DNA of 64,000 nucleotides from Streptomyces sp. GESEQ-35 (GCF_017948485.1 NZ_JAFFSX010000005.1:62001-126000), one strand, 5' to 3'; positions 7,787 through 16,354 are shown, counted from the first letter of the stretch. Made by a program: numbers and translations. The notes: generated from the letters alone by a model not told the origin.

Positions 7787-8709
7787 CCAGGCTGCGCATC
7801 ACACACACCCACGGTGACCACATCACCGTGACCGAGCCGGGCACCGGTGTGGAGCTCCTCGCCTACGTCTACCGGCCGGAGGCCGCCTGGGAGGCGCCGA
7901 GGCCGTACGTCCATCCGATCCGGACCCTCGCGGGCGACGTCGTCACCGACTACCGGCCCAACGACCACCGCTGGCACAAGGGCCTGTCGCTCACGGCCTC
8001 GCATCTGTCCGGGGCGAATCTGTGGGGCGGCAACACCTATGTGCACGGACAGGGATATCTCGAACTCCCCGATCGCGTCGGATCGATGGCGCACGTCGGC
8101 TTCGACGAGATCTCCTCGGACGGGGACCGCGCCGTCATCGCCGAGCGGCTGACCTGGCACCCGTACGGCGGCGAGCTGTGGGCCCAGGAGGAGCGCCGGA
8201 TCGAGGTGCACGACGTCGATCCGGGGGCCGGTTCCTGGGCGCTGACCTGGACGACCGCCGTCACCAACCGGCGCGACGAGCCGCTGCGGTTCGGCAGTCC
8301 GACCACCGCGGGGCGTGAGATGGCCGGCTACACGGGCCTGTTCTGGCGCGGCCCTCGTGCCTTCCGGGACGGGCGGATCATCGGGCCGGACGCCGAGGGC
8401 CCGGAGCTGATGGGCACCCAGGCGCCCTGGCTCGCCCTCTCCGGCGAGCACGACGGCTCCGACGGCCACGCGACCCTCGTCTTCGCGCACGCCCCCGAGA
8501 ACGACCACCTCGGTGCCCAAGAGGCCCATCCCGCCCACTGGTTCGTCCGCAATGAGCCCTTCGCCGGCGTCGCCCCCTCATGGGCCTTCTTCGAAGAACT
8601 GGAGCTCGCTCCCGGCGACACGCTCACCCGCCGCTACCGGGTCGTCGTGGCCGACGGAGCCTGGGAGCGGGCGGAGGTCGCCAAGTACCTGGAGGCGCAC
8701 CCCTGGTGA
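7783..8709 (+). CDS. DUF6807 (PmoA-like) family protein
   Basis: A 308-aa predicted cytoplasmic protein of the DUF6807 group, historically annotated as methane-oxygenase PmoA but unrelated to a membrane oxygenase: there are no membrane segments. Conserved-looking patches are RPYVHPIRTLAG, HRWHKGLS and GLFWRGPRAF. The family regularly accompanies Gfo/Idh/MocA dehydrogenases and LacI regulators in carbohydrate loci, and here the GTG start overlaps the preceding stop (GTGA), showing translational coupling. The biochemical role is unknown; sugar-binding or isomerase-like activity is only a guess. Confidence 0.75.
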   Translation: MTRLRITHTHGDHITVTEPGTGVELLAYVYRPEAAWEAPRPYVHPIRTLAGDVVTDYRPNDHRWHKGLSLTASHLSGANLWGGNTYVHGQGYLELPDRVGSMAHVGFDEISSDGDRAVIAERLTWHPYGGELWAQEERRIEVHDVDPGAGSWALTWTTAVTNRRDEPLRFGSPTTAGREMAGYTGLFWRGPRAFRDGRIIGPDAEGPELMGTQAPWLALSGEHDGSDGHATLVFAHAPENDHLGAQEAHPAHWFVRNEPFAGVAPSWAFFEELELAPGDTLTRRYRVVVADGAWERAEVAKYLEAHPW

Positions 8710-8728
8710 AGACAGCGGCGTTGAAGGC

Positions 8729-9199
8729 TTACGCCGCTGTCGGTCCCGACACCGTCCAGCCCGGTGCCTGCGGATGGGCCGTGAGGTCCTCGTGGCGCAC
8801 TGGGTCGCCGCAGGCGGAGCAGGTGACGACGGGGACCAGTTCGTTGCCGCAGCCGTGCTCGATCACCATGGGGCGATCGTCGTCCTTACGGAGATGGCGG
8901 TCGCCCCATGCCATGAGGGTCACCAGGACCGGCTCCAGTTCGAGCCCCGCCTGTGTGGGCCGGTACTCGAAGCGCTGCGGGCGCTCGCTGTAGGCGCGCT
9001 TCGTGAGGAGCCCCGCGTCCACGAGGCGGCGCAGCCGGGTGGCCAGGATGTCGCGCGGGGCGCCGATGTTGCGCACGAGCTGGTCGAAACGGCCGTTGCC
9101 GAGGCACACCTCCCGCAGGACGAGCAGGGAGTACTTCTCACCGACGAGCGCCAGGGAGTCGGCGATGGAGCAGGGGCGGGCGTCTTTCGTGGCGGCCAT
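8729..9199 (-). CDS. HxlR-family regulator with C-terminal zinc-ribbon-like tail
   Basis: A 156-aa winged-helix regulator. The N-terminal part has the HxlR pattern CSIADSLALVGEKYSLLVLREV, FDQLVRNIGAPRDILATRL and FEYRPTQAGLEL. The C-terminal 50 residues contain HGCGNELVPVVTCSACGD, a possible small zinc-binding module absent from minimal HxlR proteins. It diverges from the thiolase gene, with the shared region 9200-9308 holding paired repeats, so it probably controls the thiolase and itself. Confidence 0.85.
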   Translation of the reverse strand: MAATKDARPCSIADSLALVGEKYSLLVLREVCLGNGRFDQLVRNIGAPRDILATRLRRLVDAGLLTKRAYSERPQRFEYRPTQAGLELEPVLVTLMAWGDRHLRKDDDRPMVIEHGCGNELVPVVTCSACGDPVRHEDLTAHPQAPGWTVSGPTAA

Positions 9200-9218
9200 G
9201 ACGCCAGTCTAGGGGAGG

Positions 9219-9262
9219 GTTTGATTTCCCAACCCACAGGGCTATTGTGAGTTTGAATTTCC
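9219..9262. promoter_or_regulatory. candidate promoter and paired operator repeats
   Basis: GTTTGATTTCCC at 9219-9230 and GTTTGAATTTCC at 9251-9262 are near-identical direct repeats 32 bp apart, about three helical turns. Reading rightward, TTGATT (9221-9226) and TATTGT (9243-9248) form a plausible -35/-10 pair with a 16-bp spacer inside the repeats. The site lies between the HxlR gene and the thiolase gene, which makes HxlR the likely ligand. Confidence 0.45.
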
Positions 9263-9308
9263 TACTGACCGGTAGTCGTGCAGTTGTCCAGTCGCGGAGG
9301 CCCGCACC

Positions 9309-10478
9309 ATGCGTGACGCAGTCATCGTCGAAGCCGTACGCACCCCGATAGGCAAGGGCAAGCCGACCGGCTCCCTCGCGCACATCCACCCCGTCGAGCT
9401 CCTCGCCCACACCCTGCGCACCCTCGTCGCCCGCTCCGGCGTCGACCCGGCGCTGATCGACGACGTGATCGGCGGCACCGTCGACCAGGTCGGCGAGCAG
9501 GCCATGAACACCACCCGGTACGCCGCTCTGTCGGCCGGCTTCCCGGAGACCGTCCCGGCGACCACCGTGGACCGCCAGTGCGGCTCCTCCCAGCAGGCCG
9601 TGCACTTCGCGGCCCAGGGCGTCATCTCGGGCGCGTACGACCTCGTCGTCGCCTGCGGCGTCGAGTCGATGAGCCGGGTGCCGATGTGGTCGAACGTCCC
9701 GCCCGGCAAGGACCCCTTCGGCCCCGGCGTCGCCGAGCGCTACCCCGAAGGACTCGTCCCGCAGGGCATCAGTGCCGAGCTGATCGCCGCCAAGTGGTCG
9801 ATCACCCGCGAGCAGATGGACTCCTTCGCGGTCGCCTCGCACCGCAAGGCCGCCGCGGCCTGGGACGCCGGGCTGTTCGACGCCGAGGTCGCGCCCCTGG
9901 ACGACATCACTCGCGACGAGTGCGTACGGCCGTCCAGCACCCCGGAGATCCTGGCCGGCCTCAAGCCCGCCTACCACGACCCGGCGTTCTCCGAGCGCTT
10001 CCCGCAGATCGAGTGGAACGTCACCGCGGGCAACGCCAGTCCCGTCAACGACGGCGCCTCGGCCGTGCTCATCACCTCGAGCGAGACCGCCGCCCGCCTG
10101 GGCCTGTGCCCGCTGGCCCGGCTGCACAGCTTCGCCGTCACCGGCTCCGACCCGATCCTCATGCTCACCGGCGTGATCCCGGCGACCGAGAAGGTGCTGC
10201 GCCGGGCGAACCTGTCCCTCGACGACATCGACCTGTTCGAGGTCAACGAGGCGTTCTCCAGCGTGGTGCTGGCCTGGCAGCAGGAGACCGGCGCCGACCT
10301 CGCCAAGGTCAATGTGCACGGCGGTGCGATCGCCATCGGTCACCCGCTCGGCGCGAGCGGAACCCGCCTGACGACGACGCTGGTGCATGCGATGCGGGAG
10401 CGCGGCGCCCGCTACGCCCTACAGACGATGTGCGAGGCGGGCGGGCTCGCCAACGCGATGGTCATCGAGTCGGTCTGA
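9309..10478 (+). CDS. thiolase family protein, acetyl-CoA C-acetyltransferase
   Basis: A 389-aa thiolase catalysing the reversible Claisen condensation or thiolysis of acyl-CoA. The nucleophilic Cys lies in DRQCGSSQQAVHF (about residue 90), the His in GHPLGASGTR, and the second Cys in MCEAGGLANA near the C-terminus. Length matches the family. It is monocistronic with an adjacent HxlR regulator, and no beta-oxidation partner is next to it, so a biosynthetic or a degradative role are both open. It converges with the TVP38 gene at 10-bp distance. Confidence 0.9.
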   Translation: MRDAVIVEAVRTPIGKGKPTGSLAHIHPVELLAHTLRTLVARSGVDPALIDDVIGGTVDQVGEQAMNTTRYAALSAGFPETVPATTVDRQCGSSQQAVHFAAQGVISGAYDLVVACGVESMSRVPMWSNVPPGKDPFGPGVAERYPEGLVPQGISAELIAAKWSITREQMDSFAVASHRKAAAAWDAGLFDAEVAPLDDITRDECVRPSSTPEILAGLKPAYHDPAFSERFPQIEWNVTAGNASPVNDGASAVLITSSETAARLGLCPLARLHSFAVTGSDPILMLTGVIPATEKVLRRANLSLDDIDLFEVNEAFSSVVLAWQQETGADLAKVNVHGGAIAIGHPLGASGTRLTTTLVHAMRERGARYALQTMCEAGGLANAMVIESV

Positions 10479-10488
10479 TCCGCCCGGC

Positions 10489-11259
10489 TCAGCGGCGGCG
10501 CAGGTGGTGGCGCTTGCGCCAGGCCAGCACCGCACCGGCGAGAGCCGGCAGCGCGATGGCCGCCACCGCGATCAGGAACACCGGAGACGTCGGCGCCCCG
10601 GCCCGGGCGCCGGCGACGACGTACGCGGCGACGTTGGGGATCGAACCGAGCGCAGTGGCCAGCAGGAACGGGAAGTAGCCCATGCGGGAGACGGAAGCGG
10701 CGTAGTTCGCGGCCCAGAACGGCACTCCCGGGAACAGCCGCACCGCCAGCATCGAACGGAAACCGTGCTTGCTGAACTGGTTGTCCGCCGCCTTGAGCAA
10801 CCGGCCGCGCAGCAGCGGGCGCAGGGCGTCCTGGCCGAGCATCCGGCCGAGCGCGAAGGAGATCCCGGCCCCGAGCACGGTGCCGGCCATCGCGGCACCC
10901 ATTCCCAGCGCGGAGCCGAAGAGCGCGCCGGCCGCGAGGTTCAGCAGCGGCCGCGGCACGAACGCCACGGTGACCAGTCCGTACGCCACGGTGAAGACCA
11001 CCAGCGCCGTGGGACCGCCGACCTGTGGCGGCCAGCCCTGCGCCATGAGCTTCTGGGGCTCGAAGAGCAGCACCGACGCCCCGCCCGCCGCAAGCAGTGC
11101 GAGGAGCAGGGACAGCCGTGACCACGGCGACACCAGGGCTCTCGTGCAACGCGTGGCGAAGCCCGTCGGAGTGGGTGCGGCGGCGGTGAGCTCCGTGGCG
11201 GCGGCCGCGGGAGGGGCCGTGGTTGCGGTGCCCCCAGAGCGGGTGGTGGCATCGAGCAT
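10489..11259 (-). CDS. TVP38/TMEM64 family membrane protein
   Basis: A 256-aa polytopic membrane protein of the DedA-like (SNARE-associated/VTT) superfamily. A 40-residue Ala/Thr-rich N-terminal tail precedes about five or six hydrophobic segments. The family box is FVPRPLLNLAAGALFGSALG, followed by RLFPGVPFWAANYAASVSRM. These proteins are thought to act in lipid scrambling or envelope homeostasis. The tail ends in a basic KRHHLRRR, likely cytoplasmic. No operon partner. Confidence 0.85.
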   Translation of the reverse strand: MLDATTRSGGTATTAPPAAAATELTAAAPTPTGFATRCTRALVSPWSRLSLLLALLAAGGASVLLFEPQKLMAQGWPPQVGGPTALVVFTVAYGLVTVAFVPRPLLNLAAGALFGSALGMGAAMAGTVLGAGISFALGRMLGQDALRPLLRGRLLKAADNQFSKHGFRSMLAVRLFPGVPFWAANYAASVSRMGYFPFLLATALGSIPNVAAYVVAGARAGAPTSPVFLIAVAAIALPALAGAVLAWRKRHHLRRR

Positions 11260-11308
11260 TCGGCGACACTAACCGACGCAGGTGTGTGATCGCCGTATGG
11301 TTCGTCTC

Positions 11309-12031
11309 ATGAGCGTCACAGGAGGGGGAACAAAGAACGTACCCCGCAGTGACATTGCCGACACCGTCATCGCGCGGCTCACCGTCACCTACGCCGCCGC
11401 GGCGGACCCGGAGCGTGCCGTGGCCATGCGGGCGTACATGAAGGACGTGGCTCCCTTCCTCGGCCTCACGACGCCGGCCCGACGCACCCTGTCCCGCGCC
11501 GTCCTGGAGGGCGTACCCCGCCCCGGCGAGGCGGACTGCACCGCGATCGCCCTGCGCTGCTGGCAGCTGCCCGAGCGCGAGTACCACTACTTCGCCGTCG
11601 ACTATCTGCGCCGCCATGTGGGCCGCTGCTCCTCGGGCTTCCTGCCGGTGGCCCGGCACCTGGTGAGCACCGTCCCCTGGTGGGACACCGTCGACGCACT
11701 CGCCTCCCACGTAGTGGGAGGACTGGTCGCCGCCGACCCGAAGCTGAAGACCGAGATGGACGCCTGGATCGTCGACGACGACCTGTGGATCGCCCGCACG
11801 GCCCTGCTCCACCAGCTGCGTTACAAGGAACGCACGGACGGCCGACGTCTCTTCGCCTACTGCCTGGAGCAGTCGGGCCACCCGGACTTCTTCATCCGCA
11901 AGGCGATCGGCTGGTGCCTGCGCGAGTACGCCAAGACCGACCCGGACGCCGTACGCGCCTTCGTCGCGCGCGAACAAGGCCGGTTCGCGCCGCTGTCGGT
12001 GCGGGAGGCGCTGAAGAACATCGGAGCGTGA
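11309..12031 (+). CDS. DNA alkylation repair protein (AlkD-like HEAT repeats)
   Basis: A DNA glycosylase-like protein of about 240 aa built from tandem helical repeats. The AlkD family removes N3- and N7-alkylated purines. Recognisable segments are [42 protein letters not shown] with the Trp-Asp expected near the active site, and [17 protein letters not shown] with the conserved Arg. Start choice is uncertain (GTG 11282, ATG 11297 or ATG 11309); the latest fits the fold. It is divergent from the TVP38 gene with almost no intergenic room. Confidence 0.85.
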   Translation: MSVTGGGTKNVPRSDIADTVIARLTVTYAAAADPERAVAMRAYMKDVAPFLGLTTPARRTLSRAVLEGVPRPGEADCTAIALRCWQLPEREYHYFAVDYLRRHVGRCSSGFLPVARHLVSTVPWWDTVDALASHVVGGLVAADPKLKTEMDAWIVDDDLWIARTALLHQLRYKERTDGRRLFAYCLEQSGHPDFFIRKAIGWCLREYAKTDPDAVRAFVAREQGRFAPLSVREALKNIGA

Positions 12032-12116
12032 ACTCCGATGCCCCGATAAATCGTTCGACGTCGGGCAAAGCGTCGGCAATGATCGGAGCCATGTTCCGGT
12101 ACGCCTTCGTCGTTGC

Positions 12117-12233
12117 AGCATCCGCAGTCGCGGATGCTCCGAAGGCTGCCGTCGCGATCTTCCTGGCCGCTGCCGACGGCGCCCGAAGCTGACCCTCTCC
12201 GGATCGTCCGGCGGACCCCGCAGGGGGAGGGTC
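12117..12233 (+). promoter_or_regulatory. hairpin-rich leader upstream of tuf3
   Basis: Three consecutive inverted repeats fill the gap before the EF-Tu gene. The first has perfect 9-bp arms AGCATCCGC (12117-12125) and GCGGATGCT (12130-12138) around a 4-nt loop. The second has 7-bp arms GCCGTCG (12148-12154) and CGACGGC (12174-12180). The third pairs GACCCTC (12191-12197) with GAGGGTC (12227-12233), extended by a G-U and two G-C pairs, and encloses a GTCCG/CGGAC mini-hairpin. This could be an attenuator-like leader or an upstream terminator plus structured 5' UTR. Confidence 0.45.
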
Positions 12234-12284
12234 GGCAAGTCCATGGGGTCCCCGCTCTCCACAAAGAGACTTCGAGGTACCGCC

Positions 12285-13454
12285 ATGTCGAAAACGGCAT
12301 ACGTCCGCACGAAACCGCACCTGAACATCGGCACCATGGGCCACGTCGACCACGGCAAGACCACTCTGACCGCCGCCATCACCAAGGTCCTCGCCGAGCG
12401 CGGGGCCGCGTCCTTCGTTCCGTTCGACCGGATCGACCGGGCGCCGGAGGAGGCCGCGCGCGGCATCACCATCAACATCGCGCACGTCGAGTACGAGACC
12501 GACACCCGGCATTACGCGCACGTGGACATGCCGGGCCACGCCGACTACGTCAAGAACATGGTCACCGGGGCCGCGCAGCTCGACGGGGCGATCCTCGTCG
12601 TCTCCGCGCTCGACGGGATCATGCCGCAGACCTCCGAACACGTGCTGCTCGCCCGGCAGGTGGGCGTGGACCACATCGTCGTCGCCCTCAACAAGGCTGA
12701 CGCCGGAGACGAGGAGCTCATCGACCTGGTCGAGTTGGAGGTCCGCGACCTGCTCACCGCGCACGGCTACGGGGGCGACGCCGTACCGGTCGTACGGGTC
12801 TCCGGGCTCAAGGCGCTGGAGGGGGACCCCCGTTGGGCGGCGTCGATCGAGGCGCTGCTCGACGCGGTGGACACGTATGTGCCCACGCCCGAGCGGTACT
12901 TGGACGCGCCGTTCCTGCTGTCCGTCGAGAACGTGCTCACGATCACCGGCCGGGGGACGGTGGTGACGGGCGCGGTCGAGCGCGGCACGGTCCGCGTGGG
13001 CGACCGTGTCGAAGTGCTCGGCGCCTCCGTCGACACCGTGGTCACCGGCCTGGAGACCTTCGGCAAGCCGATGGAGGAGGCGCAGGCCGGGGACAGCGTG
13101 GCGCTGCTGCTGCGTGGGGTTGCCCGCGATGTGGTCCGACGCGGGCACGTCGTGGCCGCGCCCGGCAGTGTGGTGCCCAGTCGTCGGTTTTCGGCGCAGG
13201 TCTATGTGTTGTCGGCGCGTGAGGGTGGGCGTACGACGCTCGTCTCGACCGGGTATCGGCCGCAGTTCTACATCCGGACCGCGGATGTGGTGGGTGACGT
13301 CGACCTCGGTGAGGTGGGGGTCGCCCGGCCCGGGGAGACGGTCACGATGACTGTCGAGTTGGGGCGCGAGGTTCCTCTGGAGCCCGGGCTGGGATTCGCC
13401 ATCCGTGAGGGCGGGCGGACCGTCGGGGCGGGGACCGTGACTGCCGTCGTGTGA
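12285..13454 (+). CDS. tuf3: elongation factor Tu, second copy (EF-Tu3 type)
   Basis: A 389-aa GTPase that would carry aminoacyl-tRNA to the ribosome. G1 is GHVDHGKT (residues 19-26), G2 is RGITIN, G3 is DMPGH where canonical EF-Tu has DCPGH, G4 is NKAD, and G5 is SGLKALEGD where SALKALEGD is usual. Domain 3 keeps GYRPQFY and [13 protein letters not shown]. It lacks the rpsL-rpsG-fus neighbourhood of the main tuf gene and is divergent in the linkers. This matches the accessory EF-Tu3 of Streptomyces, known to be induced on starvation in S. coelicolor. GAGG precedes ATG 12285. Confidence 0.9.
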   Translation: MSKTAYVRTKPHLNIGTMGHVDHGKTTLTAAITKVLAERGAASFVPFDRIDRAPEEAARGITINIAHVEYETDTRHYAHVDMPGHADYVKNMVTGAAQLDGAILVVSALDGIMPQTSEHVLLARQVGVDHIVVALNKADAGDEELIDLVELEVRDLLTAHGYGGDAVPVVRVSGLKALEGDPRWAASIEALLDAVDTYVPTPERYLDAPFLLSVENVLTITGRGTVVTGAVERGTVRVGDRVEVLGASVDTVVTGLETFGKPMEEAQAGDSVALLLRGVARDVVRRGHVVAAPGSVVPSRRFSAQVYVLSAREGGRTTLVSTGYRPQFYIRTADVVGDVDLGEVGVARPGETVTMTVELGREVPLEPGLGFAIREGGRTVGAGTVTAVV

Positions 13455-13475
13455 GGGGGTGCTGTGAGTGGGGGA

Positions 13476-13528
13476 CTGCGGGCCGTATGTGGCTGGTCGC
13501 GCAGTTCCCCGCGCCCCTGACGGGGCGC
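13476..13528 (-). repeat. 53-bp dispersed intergenic repeat, copy 1
   Basis: Read on the minus strand it begins with the hairpin arms GCGCCCC and GGGGCGC around a 3-nt loop, continues GCGGGGAACTGCGCGA, then CAGCCACA, and ends CCCGCAG. Two other 53-bp copies of the same length lie at 25485-25537 and 60450-60502. This copy sits between tuf3 and the next gene. The hairpin could act as a bidirectional terminator. Confidence 0.8.
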
Positions 13529-13547
13529 TCAGCCCGGGCACAATGGC

Positions 13548-14402
13548 ATGGTGAACGACGAGCCCGTACCCGTCACCCGCCCCGTCGACCACGGCACAGC
13601 CAAGCTCATGCCCGACATCGATCGGAAGCGGGCCTGGCTGCTGACGGTCGACGGGGCGCCGCAGTCGTATGTCGACCTGGACGATCCGGTGCATCTGGAG
13701 TTCGAGTACGCGCGGCGGCTCGGGCACGTGCTCGACATCGTCGGGGAAGCAGGGCGTCCGCTGGATGTCCTGCACCTCGGTGGGGGAGCGCTCACCCTGC
13801 CCCGGTATGTGGCCGCGACCCGGCCCGGCTCCCGGCAGGACGTGGTGGAGGCCGACCGTGGGCTGCTGGAGCTGGTCGGCAAACACCTTCCGCTCCCGGA
13901 CGGGGCCGGTATCGCCCTGCACGCGGCGGACGCACGCGCCTGGCTGGGGGCGGCGCCCGGCGACTCGGCCGACGTCATCGTCGCGGACGTGTTCGGCGGC
14001 TCCCGTGTCCCGGCGCACCTGACGTCGGTCGCCTACGCCGGGGAGGCCGACCGGGTGCTACGGGCCGGCGGCGTCTACCTCGCCAACCTCGCCGACGCCG
14101 CGCCCTTCGCCTTCCTGCGTTCCCAGCTCGCCACCTTCGCCACGGTGTTCGAGGACCTGGCGCTGATCGCCGAACCGGCGGTCCTGCGCGGCCGGCGGTT
14201 CGGCAACGCGGTGCTCGTCGCCGCGCACCACCCCGTCGACGTCGGCGCGCTGGCCCGGCTCACCGCGTCCGACGCCTTCCCGGCCCGCGTCGAACACGGG
14301 CCCGCCCTGCGGCACTTCACCGGCGGCGCGCGTCCGGTCCGGGACGAGAACGCCGTCCCGTCCCCCGAGCCCCCCGACGGCGCGTTCGGCATCGGAGGGT
14401 AG
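13548..14402 (+). CDS. spermidine synthase-like protein
   Basis: A 284-aa protein with the spermine/spermidine-synthase type Rossmann domain: DVLHLGGGALTLPRYVA for the nucleotide pocket, DVVEADRGLLELV for the acidic loop, and DVIVADVFGG. It lacks the membrane-transporter domain of the fused forms. No polyamine genes are nearby, so an actual aminopropyltransferase role is unproven; many actinobacterial homologues are uncharacterised methyltransferase-fold proteins. The last 20 residues are Pro/Asp/Gly-rich. Start ATG 13548; GTG 13551 is adjacent. Confidence 0.75.
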   Translation: MVNDEPVPVTRPVDHGTAKLMPDIDRKRAWLLTVDGAPQSYVDLDDPVHLEFEYARRLGHVLDIVGEAGRPLDVLHLGGGALTLPRYVAATRPGSRQDVVEADRGLLELVGKHLPLPDGAGIALHAADARAWLGAAPGDSADVIVADVFGGSRVPAHLTSVAYAGEADRVLRAGGVYLANLADAAPFAFLRSQLATFATVFEDLALIAEPAVLRGRRFGNAVLVAAHHPVDVGALARLTASDAFPARVEHGPALRHFTGGARPVRDENAVPSPEPPDGAFGIGG

Positions 14403-14612
14403 AGAGGATCTTCACGGCGGTGGTCTTGCTGGCGCCGTTCGGCCTGATCGGGTAACTGGCCGCCCCTGGCGTGGCCGTAGGCCGCAAACCGCGCTAGGTC
14501 GTCTGCGGATTCCCCGGAACCCGACGCGACCGGTTGAGCCCCCGCGGCCACCGGTCGGCCGGACGGCCGCCTGACCCCGTAATTCCGGTGGGTGCCGGGC
14601 GCCGTGGTGGTG

Positions 14613-15035
14613 TCACTCGCAGTAGATCTGCATCTTGGAGTCGGGGTCGTCGAGGTCGATGGTGACGTCGTCGAGCTGGTCGATGAGCTCCTCCAGGTGC
14701 TGTGGCTTGAGCTCGCCGAGATCGATCGGCACCCCTTGCTTGTTCAGCTGCGCGTTGACCTTGGTGACCGCCTGCGGAGGGATCAGGCTGGTGAGCCGGA
14801 CCCCGGCGCGCAGCAGCTGTAGCGGGACCCGGATGTTGATCCGGCTCGACCCGTCACCGGAGTCGTCCTCCATCACCACGCGCAGGTACTTGGGCCGGGC
14901 CTTCGGGCGGGACGCCGCACCCGGTGGCGCCTCGGGCTGTTGTCGTTCGAGGGCCTCGATCAGCCGCTCGGCCTCGTCCGCGGTGACCTTGCCCTCGGCC
15001 AGCATCTCCAGGATCTGGCGGCGCTGCTCGTTCAT
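14613..15035 (-). CDS. SHOCT-like N-terminal domain protein
   Basis: A 140-aa soluble protein. The first 30 residues (MNEQRRQILEMLAEGKVTAD, then EAERLIEAL) form the helical SHOCT-like motif found in YvlB/LiaX-type stress proteins. The remainder (YLRVVMEDD, RINIRVPLQLLRAGVRL, then acidic strands) resembles the start of an adhesin-like beta region but is short. It is last in a three-gene operon with a membrane protein and a DUF2089 regulator, with AAGGAG 5 nt before its ATG. An envelope-stress role is inferred from family and context only. Confidence 0.75.
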   Translation of the reverse strand: MNEQRRQILEMLAEGKVTADEAERLIEALERQQPEAPPGAASRPKARPKYLRVVMEDDSGDGSSRINIRVPLQLLRAGVRLTSLIPPQAVTKVNAQLNKQGVPIDLGELKPQHLEELIDQLDDVTIDLDDPDSKMQIYCE

Positions 15036-15056
15036 CGGTACTCCTTGCTCTCTGGC

Positions 15057-15317
15057 TCATCTGATGCTGACCAGGAAGGCCGTTCGGCCCTCCTCGATCT
15101 CGAAACGGGTGCCGGGCAGCGCCCACAGCAGTCGGCCGACGCCGCGCAGCGCACCCGCCGGGCTCACCTCGGTGATGAGGCAGGCGACCACTCCGCCCAC
15201 CACGGCGAGCAGCAGCAGCGGCGAGAGCACCAGCAGCACGGGCAGGACGGGGACGTACAGCCGCCGTCGGCGTCCGTCGGAACGGCGATAGCGCACCGTC
15301 ACCAGCTGCGGGATCAC
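15057..15317 (-). CDS. small membrane protein of the DUF2089 operon
   Basis: An 86-aa protein with a basic N-terminus (RYRRSDGRRRRLYV), one long or two short hydrophobic segments (VPVLPVLLVLSPLLLLAVVG) and a C-terminal part ending TRFEIEEGRTAFLVSIR. Its ATG overlaps the stop of the upstream DUF2089 gene, and 21 bp separate it from the SHOCT-like gene. Function unknown. The topology suggests an inner-membrane partner of the two soluble proteins. Confidence 0.7.
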   Translation of the reverse strand: MIPQLVTVRYRRSDGRRRRLYVPVLPVLLVLSPLLLLAVVGGVVACLITEVSPAGALRGVGRLLWALPGTRFEIEEGRTAFLVSIR

Positions 15318-15676
15318 CGAGACTTCTCCAGCTCGGCCAGCGCCTCCTCGGCACTGATCTCCCCCCGCCGCAGGCGGTCGACGACGTCCGCGCCGCTGGG
15401 CGCCGGGTCGGTGTCGACGAACTCGAGCTGCTCGGCGATCCGGTTCAGCCGGGACTTGACCGTCGGGTAGCTCACCCCGAAGGTCCGCTCCATCTCCTTG
15501 ATCGACCCGTGCGACCGTACGAACGCGGCGACGAACACCTGGTCGTCGACGCTGAGCTGAGCCAGCTGCGGCGGCTCGAACTGCCCCTCGATCGCGACAC
15601 CGCTGCCAGCGAGGCGGACCCGCTCGACCACGAACGGCTGTCCACGCGTCAGGTCAGTCAGTTCCTGCCAGTCCAC
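15314..15676 (-). CDS. DUF2089 family protein (HTH-type)
   Basis: A 120-aa protein with a beta-rich N-terminal part, a helix-turn-helix (VDDQVFVAAFVRSHGSIKEM, then FGVSYPTVKSRLNRI) and a C-terminal RLRRGEISAEEALAEL segment that resembles the SHOCT-type helix of its operon partner. It is probably a DNA-binding regulator of this operon. GTG 15676 is chosen because GGGAG precedes it and the predicted promoter at 15715-15743 places the transcript start near or past the in-frame ATG at 15715. Confidence 0.75.
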   Translation of the reverse strand: MDWQELTDLTRGQPFVVERVRLAGSGVAIEGQFEPPQLAQLSVDDQVFVAAFVRSHGSIKEMERTFGVSYPTVKSRLNRIAEQLEFVDTDPAPSGADVVDRLRRGEISAEEALAELEKSR

Positions 15677-15714
15677 CCTCGACTCCCTTGCTGTGGCTAC
15701 GTACCTGCCATTCA

Positions 15715-15743
15715 TTTGTACATTGATTTTTTTAAGCATGCAA
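15715..15743 (-). promoter_or_regulatory. sigma-70-like promoter in an AT-rich island
   Basis: On the minus strand TTGCAT (15738-15743) and TACAAA (15715-15720) are separated by exactly 17 bp. They lie within an unusually AT-rich stretch of about 65 bp (15711-15775) in otherwise about 70% GC DNA. They drive the DUF2089 operon. The spacing is ideal for a housekeeping-type promoter. Confidence 0.55.
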
Positions 15744-15855
15744 CGCAAAAATCTTAATTTTCTCAATCCGATCACCGGCGGGTGTGGTCGCTACGACGAC
15801 ATCGGCAACGCATAGATCTGGCCAGGCCTGGCTACTCGTGGGTAACATGCCGGTC

Positions 15856-16308
15856 ATGAGCGCAGACCAGATGTCGATCGGCGAACTGCTCGCCGCCACG
15901 GTGCCGATGGTTCGCACCCTGAACCTGGAGTACCTGGAGACCACTCCGGAGAAGGCCGTGCTGGCCCTCCCGGACCAGAGCGAGTACCGCAATCACGTCG
16001 GCGGTCCGCACGCCGGGGCGATGTTCACCCTCGGAGAGTCGGCCAGCGGCGCGATCGTTCTGGCCGCCTTCGGGGACCAGCTCTCACGGGCCGTGCCACT
16101 CCCGGTCACTGCCGAGATCGCCTTCAAGAAGATCGCCCTGGGCCCGGTCACGGCCACCGCCACCCTCGGCCGCCCCGTCGCCGACGTCGTCGCCGAACTC
16201 GACGAGGGCAAGCGCCCGGAGTTCCCGGTGACCGTCGCCATCCAGCGTGAGGACGGCGCCGTCACCGGAGAGATGACCGTGGTGTGGACACTCCGGCCCA
16301 ATGGCTGA
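15856..16308 (+). CDS. DUF4442 / hotdog-fold thioesterase-like protein
   Basis: A 150-aa single hotdog domain. The helix is NHVGGPHAGAMFTLGESASG, with the hotdog strands TAEIAFKKIALGPVTATATL and FPVTVAIQREDGAVTGEMTV. Such proteins hydrolyse or bind acyl-CoA or acyl-ACP; the substrate is unknown. ATG 15856 and 15847 are both possible, and the GTG at 15784 is considered too far upstream. The 12-bp perfect palindrome GCCAGGCCTGGC at 15821-15832 lies just upstream and may be a regulator site. A strong terminator follows at 16327. Confidence 0.75.
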   Translation: MSADQMSIGELLAATVPMVRTLNLEYLETTPEKAVLALPDQSEYRNHVGGPHAGAMFTLGESASGAIVLAAFGDQLSRAVPLPVTAEIAFKKIALGPVTATATLGRPVADVVAELDEGKRPEFPVTVAIQREDGAVTGEMTVVWTLRPNG

Positions 16309-16326
16309 GCACCTGCCGTGAAGACG

Positions 16327-16354
16327 AAGGCCCCGGGGCGTACCCCGGGGCCTT
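16327..16354. terminator. bidirectional terminator between the DUF4442 gene and galU
   Basis: AAGGCCCCGGGG (16327-16338) and CCCCGGGGCCTT (16343-16354) are perfect 12-bp arms around the loop CGTA, followed by TTC. It lies between convergent genes and can serve both strands. Confidence 0.85.

Noticed and set aside
10412..12505. 697-codon minus frame spanning TVP38, AlkD-like and tuf3 regions
   Set aside because: It runs through three real genes out of frame; no conserved motif.
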